From the NCBI GenBank assembly GCA_020055645.1, contig CM034547.1, forward strand, positions 68,234,884 to 68,298,883: a stretch of 64,000 bases of DNA. The letters run 5' to 3'. Below, piece by piece: positions 12,253 through 26,700 of this stretch. The notes beneath the pieces were generated by a model. It searched no databases. It was given only the letters and a program-made list of their open reading frames with translations, and was not told where the DNA came from. A program made the position numbers and the translations under genes. Position 1 is the first letter of the stretch. Each line of letters starts with the position of its first letter. The DNA comes from Tomocerus qinae. Taxonomy: Eukaryota; Arthropoda; Collembola; Entomobryomorpha; Tomoceridae.

Positions 12253-14307
12253 TTCTGACTTGTTTTAAAAATAATCTACCTAACAATTATCAGATGTATT
12301 ATTAGCTTACTAACAAGTAAGCAATTAAAATGAAATGAATAATAATACACGCGACTAATATTGGTTCAACTTGGACAAAACAAGAGTATAAAAATGATTA
12401 TTTGTGTTATTTCCCAATTACAATTATTTGGTCCCTCGGCTCTGCCATTGAATACAACTTCAATACATTTACGTTTGTAAAAGTGTTTAAGAATGAAGGA
12501 AATAGAGATAAACTGAGAAACTGGGGCAATTACATTTTTATTCATTTGCTCTATTAGCGTTATTGAATTTCAGTTCTATATGCTATAAACACGCATTTTC
12601 TGGAGAAAATACTGGAATTAACTCAGTTCACTATAAATCATTTCTTAGGATAACGATAAAAGTGAATATCTATAGAATGTGTAGAATAATAATATTCTCC
12701 TACACGCACTCATATCAGGAACATATTACTTTTTATTAATACATCTACGCATCGCTTGCAGCTTTATGAAATGATGGCATTGCTTTGTGTTTACCTATGG
12801 ATTTGATTACAGCATATGAAAGTAATATATGTATATTGTCATAACATGTCGCTATTTTGCCTATGCGTAGTAAAAAATTGAATGTCATACAAATATTAAG
12901 ATCAACTAACATCGCATGGAGCTGCGTGCAAGACTCAGACGAGTGGACTCATCTCCATTATGGAATTGAATGAGAAATTAAATCTAAATGGTTATTAGGT
13001 TATTACCACTCGACTGTACACATTGATCTCCCCCAAAAGCTTTAATAGCTACAGTTTAACCTCTCGTGTCGGACTCAAATTTGCAGACAGGCGATTTTAA
13101 TGGCTATTATCATATTGGCAATAAAAGAAGCAGTCGTTGTCCACTGATGGAATACGAGAACTAGCGATTATAAAAGGACAATGGAAACAAAACTGAACTG
13201 CATTTCTTATTTATCCAGAGCTAAAGCATTGTACACTTCATATTTGCACGACTTCCTGTCACTTGTACGAACGGCATCTTTTCATTTCCTTCAAAATTAA
13301 ACTGAAAGCTGATTGGACATTTGTATCGTATCCATTTCCGAAAAATTCTATAAATAAAACATTTTTTATAGTCAAACTATACGTTTAGTTAATAACTGCA
13401 CCGTCCCAGTTGTCAGATCTGTTCAATTAATCATTAGAATGTGAATCTGTTTTTTGATTGAACAGGTTGGTGGTGTTGGCAGAATATAAAAACAACAGAT
13501 TGAATTTAAATGCATAATGCATATGTTAAACTGAACTCAACGAGCCAACAGCCAGAGCCTGGAGGTGACTATGTGCATATTATTACCATTTTGCTTAGCT
13601 CCATCGAACACTAACGTGGAATCCACATTGCACGTTTCCTAAACCCACTATCAGGGAAATTTTCCATTATTACTCTGTTATAGTACGTATTTAAATCGAC
13701 AATATTTCGCTAATACTGCTCTGCAAATTGTAAACTGTCGGGAGGTGACCCTAAGTTGGAAAATTGGTATAAGCAGTACATATCTATTGAAGTGTATGCA
13801 GTTTGGTAGAGTAACGTACATTCCATATAACTGAAAAACATTTACTAATGTGAAAATATACAGATTGAAATTATATTCCATAAAATAAGGACAATTCTTT
13901 AAATGGGATAATTAGTACATCCGTATTTATGTGACAGCTACAAAACAATTCATCTACACGCTCCAGTTCTTACTTTTGAATCTCGTTGTTTTAGGAAGGC
14001 GTACTGCTTAGGAAAGGAAAAATATAATATAGACGTACAAAACGATACTGGAACACACGTCACGGTTCTCACCCATTTGATTTGCAGGACCATTTAACAG
14101 AATGAATGTTTGTTTTGGGATGTACCTGTGCTGAGCCAATGCTACCGAATGACGTGTCTATAATTTTCATAAACATTTCGTTGTCAATAAATATCTACTA
14201 CAGATAGCTTTCACATACAAAGAATTTTCAATTTGAATCAGTGCTAATTTGTTCACGTACAAAGGACTACATCAAATCTGTAAAAACTGTCAGGAAAATA
14301 CCAAAGC
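12253..14307. other. Spacer between P450 and Cys-rich gene
   Basis: Contains the P450 3' UTR (no perfect AATAAA close by; ATTAAA near 12326 is a variant) and presumably the promoter of the next gene. No coding or repeat structure was supported. Confidence 0.5.
14238..14242 (+). promoter_or_regulatory. Possible initiator (TCAGT) of the Cys-rich gene
   Basis: TCAGT, the common arthropod initiator core, 66-70 bases before the start codon of the Cys-rich protein gene. No TATA box at the expected distance. The motif is short and could be chance. Confidence 0.22.
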
Positions 14308-15518
14308 ATGAATATCAAAATTATGCTTTGGATTATCTGGGTACTTTTTGGCCTATGCGGCGGCTGCGTTTATGGACAGGTTTGTTCTCCTATTGGACAA
14401 CTGGTAAGATTTTTACCCACAAAAATTATCCTCTAACATTAATGGTATTAAAATTGGAACGACAGATTAATTTATGGAATTATTGTGTTTTACAGTGTAC
14501 TAGAACAACTGACTGTTGTAAAGGTTGCTGTGAGGCACACAGTTGTGTCGATCGTAAGTGATATCTAATATTATAAAAGTTATCTTGTACACGTCGAATT
14601 AGTATTGATTTAAAAATAAAGACAGACAATTACTTTTGTACTAATGATATTTTCAGGAAGATATTTTTTAATCAGGTAAATTCTGTACAGTACCTACATC
14701 TATGCAATCAGAAGCTACTTTTGTCTGTCTGTAGATTGTACACATTTTTAGTAAGAATTTATCACATAGAACTTTACAAACGAGAAATTACATGATGTCC
14801 AGGTTTGGTTCATGAATTATTTACACAGATGCGTGCAGCACGTGTGCATGAATATTAGAGCAGAATTATGATTCAGTTTGATACTCATTTTACACAATTC
14901 ATAATAATCTCCTGCATCGTATCGTCTATCAATCACGCACAACAATAGCAACTACTGGGAATGTGTGATTTATATTAATATAAATAAATGTCTGTTGTAA
15001 TATTTGAAGGTCCATATCCATGCAGCTCTGACTTGACTCCTCAGCCTGGTTACAATTCTTGTGAGCGCTACTTCTGTCCTGTAGGCTACATTTGTTATCT
15101 TCGTGAAGTAAGCAACACCACTGTTGTATGTATCGTGTCCTTGTTTTGTTTCATTTCTGTATAGTTTTGTCATTTTTGTTTGTGTGTGCCATTTGTTCGT
15201 ATTCTTAGTCTCTGTGGGGTTTATTGTTTTTATATGTGTGGCTGTGGCATGGAATTTATACAGATACCTGCCGCATTGTTCATTTTTATTCATACAGTAT
15301 ATATTAAATTTATTTGACAGGTTTGTCCTCCAGAGAACCCTTGCCCTCCGCATCCGAATTGTCGTCGCGTAGATGTATACAACTACACTGATCGTAGTTA
15401 TTATCGAAATTCAGCGAATTCCTCAAAGTACCAGTTTACCTTCTCAACAGTTTTGTGTTTCCAAGCTGCGGCAGTTTTCATTCTTATCAGCATAAGAGCA
15501 CAATCGCTTACAACTTGA
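14308..15518 (+). CDS. Small secreted or membrane-anchored Cys-rich protein, knottin-like
   Basis: Exons 14308-14403, 14496-14553, 15010-15107 and 15321-15518 join in phase to give 149 aa. A signal peptide (about 1-23, cleavage likely after VYG) precedes a Cys-rich region (C26-C98). The first part has the spacing C-x6-C-x5-CC-x2-CC-x4-C (C26, C33, C39, C40, C43, C44, C49), which matches the inhibitor-cystine-knot pattern with one extra Cys. A second part has C56, C69, C74, C80, C86, C92 and C98, with Pro-rich spacing around VCPPENPCPP. Two N-glycosylation sites follow (N105 in NYT, N117 in NSS). The C-terminus is hydrophobic (about 126-142, VLCFQAAAVFILISI) with a short RAQSLTT end, which suggests a GPI signal or one membrane helix rather than a free peptide. 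Knottin folds occur in toxins, hormones and antimicrobial peptides. The C-terminal anchor argues against a simple venom peptide. Function is unknown. The acceptor of exon 3 (TTTGAAG) is weak but is the only one I found that keeps the frame. Confidence 0.75.
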
Positions 15519-18500
15519 AGTCTTTTATCTAGTGAGTCAGAGTCTCAAGATATTATATTCATCAAGTGATTACGAATATCCAACAGTGGCCAGAAAAATG
15601 TAGTTTCGTAGAGAAATTCGTAGATTGACAGTAATTCGTTTTGGCAAAGTGCGATGAGTGTATTTTATTTAAGGTTACTTAAGAATTTGCGTGAAAATCA
15701 TGTTTTTACTGAATGTGTTTTGGTTTTGTTCCTTGCATGTGCACCTGCTAATTAGGTACACGTTTCATTGAAAAATCTCATTACTTTACTTATCTCATTA
15801 ACTAATTATCTTTTCACGTTTTGAATACTCCAAATGCTTACTTGGGTCATTGATCCAAGAATAGCTCCTTAGTCCTTTCTGATTCTAATGTTCTAAATTG
15901 ATAGAAAAATGTCTCCGCTTTTGCTCCTTATCTCTACGAAGCTAACAGTAATTATTAATTTCTGTGCCTAATTACTGTCCTAATAGTTAAAGGAGAAGCT
16001 GAGTAGTAGATGTATGGTATTTATATTATCGGTAAAAAATGAGTCGATATGTGTAGATGTACCTACATGTAAAAACAATCAACGATATTTATATGGTTCA
16101 AATTACATTCAGATCTTCCTTTATGGCTAGTTGATGCAAAATGAGTAAACTGTTAGCATTAAAGCCATGAAAAATAATACCAAATAGATAGTAGTGTTTC
16201 TGTATAGATAATTACAACTTTAAAAATTCTTTAAGTGTATTAGATATTTATAGTATTTATTGGCATGTTTAATTAATTTAATTAGACTGATAAACTGTAT
16301 CAACCAAAGTCATCTAAACTTTCATTAGTGTAAGTTACGTCACTGCTTGATTACAAAATGATAATTTTGGTGTGTAATGTGCTTTCTTCTGTTTTGTTCT
16401 GCTTTCAGTATCCTTAATGTCATAACTTATTAAATAAGCACAGCATAAAAATGATTAGATGCTACGAATTCTATTACAGGTTGTAATGTACGAAGTATTA
16501 CTTAAAATATATGCACGAGGAGCAATAAAGCATTACTTCTGTATAAAAGGTCTAAATGATTGCACTAGTCTATATAGACGGATATACACAGTTTATGCCA
16601 ACGAAAGTTCAGCAGCTATCAATAAGCCTAGATCTGTAAAGGTCTTAAGTAGCATTGTACACGGAGGGTTGTAGTATATCACAAACAAAACAGAAATTAT
16701 CTAATACGTAGTATGTACACAGCAGATAAATGATTAATTTGGAGATATGTGGTATATCGTTGTTGTAATGATAGAGAGGCAAGGCATTATTCGTGTTTGC
16801 GTGAATGCGAGAAGTAAAAATTAAGTGTAGTACTGAAAAGCTGAGCCAAGTCAAATTTAAAGGCAACATGACACAGAAAGTGAGCCAAGCGCAAAAGTGA
16901 AACATTTCATTCCACCAAAAACAAATGTCTATTTTTTATCTGTGGCAATTGACTGCATAATCTACTCGTAAAGATCCAAATCCAACTAGACAAATCTATT
17001 GCAATCCAATTTCTCCTCTTATTTCTAATATTTTCTTTTAAAGAGCACAGTAAACAATACATCTAATATGCATGCACCATGTAGGATATAGCATTAAAGC
17101 ATTCTACTATAAGATGGAGGAGGGTAGCGTGAATGACATAGGTACGTGTGTAATCTGCATATAAATAGTGTTCGTCTGTATTTTATGCGCGCACCTATCT
17201 ACTATATAGATAGAAGTGCAAGGATGTGTTTTATTGCTCGCAAAGCAATTGTATTGGCATAATGGAGTAGGTACTTATGTAGATATTCAATTATTTTCTT
17301 CTTTCGGCCTGTTTCCATTGTCTTCTCTCTCCAATCAGAAATAGTAGAAACCTCGATTCCCTAAAGGCATGCATTTACAATTAAAACCGTTTCAGTTTCA
17401 ATTGTCTACAAACATCCATTCAATCCAAGAAAAAGTCAGGGAATACAAACAAAATGAAACTACTTACACAGATTCCATTGCAGACTTATCTCCTGGCATC
17501 GATCAGCATTGCACAGTTAAGCTTAGACTATTATAAGCCACGTTCTCATAATACAACAATCAAAATGGGCTACCTAACAAAATGGTACGATGCAGTTATC
17601 AGGCAGGAGAGATATCGATACAGAATATACATCTCCCTTAGAATTCCGATAGAATCCATCAACATTATTATAACAACAAAACAAGTAAAATCTTTCCTTT
17701 TACCGTGGATATGGTATGTGTGCATAAATAGTCTGTATGAAATCGTACCACACGACGCCATGTCCTAGTGTATTGTACCACGGAGTAAAATTCATTTCAC
17801 ACACACATAACGTTCAGAGTTAAAAGTAGGTCAGGCAGGCAATGACTTTTGCATCGAATCAAATTAATTTAAAACTACCTCGACCCTGCTCTCTTACATT
17901 ATTAAGAGTCGAAAGCATGCTATGTTATTTATGTGCTTATGATATAGATAAATATTATGTGTATTACATATTATTATTATTATTGTACTGATTGTACTTA
18001 TAGATAAGCTAAAGAAGTTAAGCTATGATTAGCATAGCATGACAATGATGTTGAATTGGCATGCATGGCACCTTGCAAAAATATCTAAACACAACACTCA
18101 CTTAGCAATCTCCAAGCAATCCTGTAAATGGTGCGTTGTACAATTAGACAGAGGGACACCAGAGCAGAGCAGACCAAAGCACTGAAGTCAAGTCAGGTCA
18201 AGTCATGTACGCAATGCAACTCTGATACAGAAAAAAGCTATGCAAGCATGCATGGCAAATATGTTAGTACAAAAATCATAAAAAACTAAAAGTGAGAGTA
18301 ATTTTCATTTTCTACTTGTAAATACATTTGCTGATGTGATGTCAGTGCATAATAACAAACATTATTGTTTTCCCTTACCTTGCTATTCCCAATCTGCCAT
18401 ACCAAATCCTTGTGGTTGATTTTTCTATGGTAAATAAACCAAACATTTATAGCAAATCCCAGCTAACGTAAACATCACTTCAGACCTAAAGTTTGACATG

Positions 18501-21500
18501 AGATTTTAAGAAGATAACCGCTATATGATTCCAAATTAAACTTCCATTATAACTATAGACTCAATCACTTTCGTTTTCTTTTATGCATTGAGATGTCTAA
18601 GCCTTCAGGTTTCTTTTACTTCTCATCTACTGCGTCCCAATCTCATTTTTATAAGGAAGAATCAACCGCTATACTAAATTCATTTATGTGGATGACATGA
18701 CTAAGGCATAATTAATTTTGCACTATTTTGTAAAATATTTCCCAATAAATCCCAATTTTTCTATTACCAATGACATAAATAGTTTTTTGAGTTCAATAAA
18801 TCAAAACAGACCGGTTGGTGTATAAATAAATCAAGTTATAATAATAATGCGGTATTTAATTGATAAAAAGTGTTATTGACTATTCATTGTCACAGTCACG
18901 TTAGGTGGAAGAAGGAAGAGATTTTTTACTTTTGGGGAAGATAATCCAAGTAAGGAATTGACAATAAACTGCAAACTGTGCTATAAAGATAATGATGCAT
19001 TTACAGTAATGAAATGGAATAAAAGGTCGAGTGTGTGCTGTGTTAGTAGTAGTGAGTCAACTCAAGTGGGAATTCATTAGAAAAGATGATGACGAGGCTT
19101 TTGAGATGTACGTACGTAATAAGGTGTGCAGAAAAGTGAGTTTTGTTTAGATAACATAGCATGTCTTAGGAGCAAGTTAGCGCAAAGCCAACGGTACTAT
19201 TTTCTCATGCTTCGATGCACATACGGACGGACGGATGTTCTTTTTCAGTCAGTATTGTTCCGTTGCTTTGCTTCGTTAAAGTAGTAAAATTTCTTATTAT
19301 GGCCTCTACATATTGTACAACAAATAGTAGCAAGTTGCTGCTATGTTTATGTTAAATGTTATGTTCCTCATACCTTCCTCAACTAGAAATCACAAATTAT
19401 ATAACAGAGATACTCGCAGATAACATCATTTGTAACTTCTGAGAACGACTCATCCTCAAATCTATTATTTACCTACTCCTGACAATGAGGAAGACAAGAT
19501 TAACACAGATGAACTCTAATATTTTACTATTATTGTTATTACTCATTCCTATGGTGTGCATGACTCATTATTACAACAAGAACTTTGTTAGCACCGCATC
19601 TATAATCAGTTCGGGGAAAATCCCCACTTACAAAATGTCATAATATACTACTAATTTATTACATCCGCCAGCTAAAATCAAGTATGCATTTCCTTTGTTA
19701 TTAAAATTGTTCGCAATGATCCAACTGTTCAATGTGGGATGTTTTGATTACGTTACGTCACGATAACTTTGGACATGTAAAATCTCATGGAATTCTACAA
19801 AAGGTATGATCATGAACACACACGCCTCCTTTCTGCAGAGGATATAGGTGGCACAATAATGATAGATGTAATAATAATATCCACTACGTTGCATGTCATT
19901 TGGAAGAAAACAGAACATACCTTGTTCTATTATCACTCTGATAAGTAAAATGTAACAAAAGTAAATGTTATGTTCACTGCCATAATAACTGTAAATCTCT
20001 TTTATCTTTCCGTAATTTAGAACTTCAAAGGAGCTCCTCAACTGAATCCTCAAAAATAAAACTTCGAAATCATTTGTACAGATAATTGAAAACTATACCA
20101 TGTACAATTACACAATTGTAGGTAATAAAGATATCTTGCAAGCAGATCTGGTATGTACTGGTTTAGACTCAATTCGACTTTCATAATATCGAGCTTTTGG
20201 TTGGTACACAATGTTTTCTGTTTTACGAAATTGTATCTCTTGAAAACATAACGAGGAGTTCTTTTGTTTTTGGGTTTGGGATATTTAATTGAAAACTCCC
20301 GGTTGATCTACTTAATTAAATAATTAAATAGACGTATAATGGAAGTTCAGCTTGGTATACCCTTACAAGGATATTGAATTTGAGCTGTAATTGTTGTATT
20401 GTAGGTGTAAACACATGAAAATCATATCTACAATAACGAAAAGCTAAAGTGTGAATTTTTATAGCTTTTCCGATCAGAATTGTAGAACAATCGAAAAGCT
20501 GAACTGGTAAAAACTAGATAGCTGAAATTCAATAACCAAAACAATAGTCCATTTTTGATGGTTTATTTCATTTCTGGCAATCTAACTGTGCAAATGTTTT
20601 CTTTCAACTTCTGCTAGGGTCAGTATTATTATTAGGAATTATTATTTAATGTCAGGAATAACTTGTTGAAGCATTCTATTGTATTAGTACAGATAAGCAT
20701 ACGACTGAGGTAGGTTTCCGTTCTATATATGGGTATATGTGAGTGACCGAGTGAACACTTTGGTCCGTTATATTAATTGTATCAGGATTGAATTATCTGT
20801 TTAGTGCCCCTACATGGAAAAGTACTAGTAAGTAAGCACTAAATAGTTCAACCAGTATTGTACTGTAGTTGGTTGAGCTCGTTGATAAAAGTAAATTAAT
20901 CCCAACAACATAATGATAATAACAGAGTTACAATCTAATAATTTCATCTCATCAGGCTGTTTACCTTACCTTTCGTAGTAAATTAAGGTAGCAGGAAAAC
21001 AAACGTGAGTCACGGGCAGACTCATTCATTCATAGATTTACGTGAAACTAACATGACTTTTCCTTCTTGGAATCTTAAGAATGTTTATATAATAAAAGGT
21101 TTCCTTAAATAATACTACTCGGTCCAATTTGTAGAAGATAATTCATATGCAGGGTATCCTAGATTTCTCAAAATATTTAGCTGTCTTTAGATATTGAGTA
21201 CTATGTTGTGGAAGTAAGTAAGTAAGTAGTAGAGTAGAAGTAACTCACTTGTAAACTCCGTTAGAGGATTTACGATAATAATAAAATATTCCATCTCTGT
21301 ACATTAAAAATGAACTTTGAGTACTACTTAAAAAGATTCCATTCCACTGTCATGATTTAAGGTGGATTACAGTAAAAACTTTTTCTTTCAAGTTTGTTTT
21401 CACGTAATAGTGTTTTGTTGGTGCATAATTTTCAGTGGAATGTTCGGCGTTGCACAGAGATGCGCCGTTAGTCTTTCTCACTGTGTGGTTTCTCGCCTTA

Positions 21501-23791
21501 TTTGCATATTTAAATGTTTATTTTTATACAATGAGTGCATAATGCTGTAGCTCAAAAATATTATGAGGCTCTCCACACCCTGTACTCTAAGGAGGGAGTG
21601 TATTCATTCAACCTCAAACGTTCCGTATGTATATGTACTTGCAATGCACATGATTTTTGCACCCAAGACTAGAGCATAAGTATAATAACATGGAAGTGCA
21701 CAGAGAGCAATTGCCTTTCCTACTCTATCTTTATGATTGCGTTTGTAAACTTGACTGTGAGAGTATTTGCATCTGCACTTACTTACTTACTTGGTTTGGT
21801 ATTCAAACAATTAGAGTCGACAGAGAGTAAAGTTAAGTGGATTTGTTATTTATACTGGGACTGGGACGAATGTGAGCTAAAGTACAGTACGTAACAGAAG
21901 GGAAGTCAAAATTAAATAAGAACTGTGGGAGTATTTTTTTCTCGTAACGGGTTCACTCAGTCGTCCGTCATGCATTTCTGAGTTTGGGTTCAATGTTTCT
22001 GTAAGACTGTTATTTGTCTAGTAATCTTTATACATTATTACATTAGATACACACTCACTTCTTTTCTTGGCATTCCATACATTATTATTATTATCTCCTA
22101 CCTATCTCTTCTAATTGTAAGCAAGTATTATGTAGATCCGTCCGCATTGTAATCTGTCCACGTGTTAGATCCTTCGTAATATACATCACTGCTCAAACAT
22201 CTATCTCTAGTAAATACACTCACCCACTCACTTCCATGTATATCTGTATGACTCGGATATTCTTTGTAAACGAGCTAAAATAAGCACAGCGTAAATACAC
22301 TTACTTAAATTACACGTGCTAATACATTACTCAGACTTATCATTCTTACTAATAGCTAGCCACTTTATACTTATTTATGGCTATTACTACATTATAGGTA
22401 TGTGTGATCATTGTGTGTGCTGTGAATGCGACTTGACTCAAACAGATAGGAAAAGGTACAGTTTTGTAAACGGTTCGCTGACTACCAGCCAACTACTACA
22501 TTGCTACACAAATATTATATTATACGAACCTACTCAACTTCTTATGATGTTTCGTGTTAAAAATCCTTTTAGTATCATTCGCTTCTTTAAATATTGCACT
22601 GTAGTAATGTTATTAGTCGTGGAAGTCTAATTTAATAGATATTAATGCATATGTATAAACACCACTTATGGCTTGTGGAGTCGTTCCATTTCATTTTACA
22701 GTACGAAATGGCATTATACTTGTCCTTTTGCAATTGCATATAAAATTTCTAATGTTATTACAGTATATTGCACTAAATGCATTAAAACATACAAGCAAGT
22801 CCTTTACCTTAACATTCAGTATGCAGTTGCATAGTTAATAGTGAATGTTCTCAGGTGTGCTAGTGTAGTAGACTAAGTGGCTGACACTATACTTACTGTG
22901 CTTTGTACATGTATTTATTTGTGTAGCGAGTCCATGTGAGTTGTCTCAATAGAAATTGCAATAGTAAAGCATAGCGAATTTAGCTGAAACTGAAGAAGAA
23001 AGAGGAGAGGGGAAATAGTGGTTAGGTTTGTATTGCTGGGCTGACTAAATTGAACATAAGGATTACATTTGTATTCTTTGCATGTAGTATGTATACCTAC
23101 TTGAGTGTACTCGCGTAACATTTCTTTGAAAGCTTATTGTTAGTTCAGTTTCGTCTGTTACACTATTAACTAGTAATACTACTTACTTTACTACGTACTG
23201 AGGAGGTGTATTAGAATAACTTCACTTTTATTGTTCCCCTCTTTACTTTTGCACTCTTTTTCCATGTCCCTACACCAGAACAGTACTTGCTTGCATTGTA
23301 GACGTATGTATGGTAGTATTTTTATGCATTTTTAACTATTAACAATCACAGGCAAGTGAATTACGTATGTACGTACGTACCTATAAGTATAAGTCAGTCT
23401 TAAGTATTGTTGCTCGAATGGAAACTCCTAGGTGGACTGACAAAGTTGGCAAAATATGTAGATAAGTACTATTATGTATGTATATAGATTATAGATGTCT
23501 TTGGTGTGCAGGAGTAGGTATGCATTGTATTAAGTTTACTCTGAGGGGGAACTTTCTTCAAGTTTCTCCCCGAAGTTAACGTCAAATCAGAATTTCTTTT
23601 GATTAGTTAGCTCTGGCTTGGTTTGGCATGGCATGGCTTCCATTGTGTTACTCATATACCAACAATGAGTTTACAGTGCATTTTTTGTGGAAGTGAATTG
23701 ATGTAGATTTGTTTGGTTGGGCTTCGCCTTTTTGATTTCATGTCAGAGAGCGTGAAGTTGCTAGTCTATATCTAGTAGTGTGCCGAGGAAA
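15519..23791. other. Long spacer with short simple repeats
   Basis: About 8.3 kb, no supported gene. It contains brief GTAA/TTAC runs (for example 21213-21228 and near 21780), an ATT run near 22080, an ACGG run near 19221 and an ACGT run near 23365. Open frames of up to 104 codons (17454-17768, 22316-22630) have no recognisable composition or motif. AATAAA at 16524-16529 might end the Cys-rich transcript, about 1 kb past its stop. Confidence 0.5.
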
Positions 23792-26700
23792 ATGTTACCC
23801 ATTCCCGTTCAAATTATTGGATCGAACAAACGGCTCTTCATTCCTCTATTGTACCTTGTGGTCACTACTACACTTTGTTACTTGTTTCTCATTGCTCTCA
23901 TTGAATCCTCATCAGTTCATCAGACACAACAGCCTAAATCTCTCCACACCAAACAAATCACACCGCTCAGTCGAAATCTACCTCCGGATTTAAAATCCAT
24001 TAGGAATTCGCACATACTTTTGGTAGGACTACCCGCAACGCCTGAAAAGAGCAGCAGTGTTCTTCTTTTGGAAGACCATCCCACCGAAAGATACCAAAGA
24101 AGCGTCAGCTCACTCCGTGGTAACAGTTACCCGCGAAAAAACAAAATCTCCGAAAATGGTACCTGGAGAAGTCATCCCACCCAAATTCGGCATGGTCATC
24201 AAGACCATCTGTGGGTAGATGAATTATCCCCGGTCTACTATCCTTGGCCACACGATAAACAATGCAAAATTTTCGCAGTACGATTTGCCAAAAAGAATAC
24301 ATTCAAGCCACGGTAAGGCATTCTTCACTTTCAGCACTATTTATCGTAGTTTGTCTCTATTTCTGAAAATGTTTCTTTTATCTTTGATAGTCATTTGACA
24401 CAGTAAGAAAGATTAAATTATTTAGGAAAGATATTCTCACAATGAAAAATGCAATATAATCTTACAAATAGTATTCTGGGCAATTTGAGTCTTTTGTGTC
24501 TTAGATTTTTATATCCTATATAAATTACATTGCAATAAATTATCGTGTGACATAATAGCAGTCACCAGGTCAGGGACACACAGCATTTTATGGAATGCGG
24601 TAGAGATTAGATTACACAAGTTAGTAGTTAAAAAAGCCGAAAAATTATCGTTTCTCCACCAAGTAAACAGATAATGCAATTTGCAATCCCTTTTTATTTT
24701 AGTATGTTTGTTTGTATAATATAAAGATAGCAGAAGTATCAATTCACGCATCACAGATCATCAAGAAACATTCGTTATGCTTAGGACGCAATGTAATGTA
24801 ATCTTTGATTACAATACAAAGATGCTGAGGTGAAATAAAAAATGTGTTTCATTTAGTAGTACGGTAGCAGAGCAAGGTTGATTACTAAATGAATTGGCTA
24901 AAGAAACGCATTGTATCATCAGAGTATCAGATTCTTGCGAGATATTTATGTTACGAGTTATGGAGGATTGTAAAAATGTAATGCATATCCGTCATACTAG
25001 TTTTAATCTCATTTCACAGTTACCTACAGCATGTGCATGTAACAATACGATTAGAAGTGACATGACAGGATACTGCTAACTAAATGAGTGAGCATAACAT
25101 TTCACAGTCGTTAGTCGTTAACAGATATAAATAATTGTTATCTGCTACTCACAATGTAGCAATAAATACATGTGTTTGTAGACAATGTTATTACAGGCTA
25201 AGACATGTAAAAATTATAAAAAATGAATGAAAGATTGCATTGCTCTGCATTGCGTTAACCTGTCTTGTCGAGAATTATGTAAGGGCAAACAAATTGCATT
25301 TTATGGCTGCCTTTTTGTGCCGTGGCTTTGACATTGACTTGCCATGACTTAGATACGCGCTGAGCATTCAATGAAAAGTGTAGCAAACACAAGTCTTCCT
25401 GTCTTGCCTTTTGATTTATGTATATCTGATGTATACTTTTTTGACTTGGTGGATATAACGAGTTTATTATTCATGTGCACAGTTATATTAATGATATTAT
25501 TATTAGGTACCTACACAAACAGAGATTACATGTAGCAAGTAGTGATACTGTTGAGTTGGGTAAAGCGATTATTGCAATTCAATTTGCACACCAGAGAGGT
25601 ACTTGAATTGGAGTACTAATTAATCCTCTACCATTCACGAATAGGTCAGAGATGAAATCCTTTAGACGATATAAATAGCTTTTACGACATTTTTGCGTAA
25701 GCACGATTTTGCCATTGACTTTGTGCAAGAATTAATTTAGCAATGTTATGCAATGAGAGCGAGTGTACATATTAATTAATGACTCGGTCAATTATTAATA
25801 GCAAACGATGTTTAAATGATTTCAGAGCATTGGTCAGCTTCCCCGGGAGCGGGAACTCGTGGCTTCGCTACCTGATCGAATGCAGTACCGGGATATTTAC
25901 CGGGAGTGCCTACGACGATAAATCGCTGGCAGAGAGAGGTCTGTTAGGCGAGCTCCGTCCACCCAACGACGGCAGCACAATTGTTCAAAAGACTCACCAT
26001 GACACGACTTACTTTTCCTCAAATAGTATAGCGGCCAAAGGTTTTATCAAATTAAGCGAGTTAGTATTCGGCTACCGGGGAATTTTACTCATACGAAACC
26101 CGTACGAAGCGATTTTGTCTTATTGGAACTTCAGACACACTCGCGACCACATTGGACATGCCAAGAGCATCAACTCTTCCGACATCAGTAAGGATTCCTT
26201 TTTCAATTTGAATCTCTCTTGTCCCACACACAAGAAATAATACTCATGAATATAGCAGATGTGCTCCGAATTTATTTCATGTACCTTATAGTCTGAAATG
26301 TCTGAATTATTATGTTCTAGGAAATAGCACATGTTTTGTTAATGTATGTTAAAAGGCATTATCTTTGTTGAGTTTCATGTCAACTCTACGTAAACATTTT
26401 AGTAGCTGAATATGTAACGTAGGCAGAAGTAGAGAGAGAGAGTCCAATTTCCAATGACAATCAAATCAACCCCGCTATTATAAATTCTACTGCGACTGCA
26501 CTTTCATGTAATCTTGTTGTTTAATCAGATATTTGATATTCGGTTATTTCAATCTCCGACTGACCACTACAACAAAACAAACCACTTGTGTATTTCCATG
26601 TAAATACCTGCCCTCTGCACAATAGGGCTTTGATTAAATGATATTCTTCTGGCTAGGCACTGATATTATTATTGCTTTAACATGTACATGTGGTTGTGAT

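Noticed and set aside
14241-14561. Plus-strand frame of 106 codons over the Cys-rich gene
   Set aside because: It reads through two introns in another frame; the spliced frame gives a signal peptide and a Cys pattern.
17454-17768. Frame of 104 codons beginning with a signal-like MKLLTQIPLQ
   Set aside because: AT-rich composition, no domain, no supporting splice or poly(A) context; compatible with chance over 64 kb.
22316-22630. Frame of 104 codons with a CDHCVCCEC cluster
   Set aside because: The Cys cluster is isolated in an otherwise hydrophobic AT-driven translation; no family pattern.
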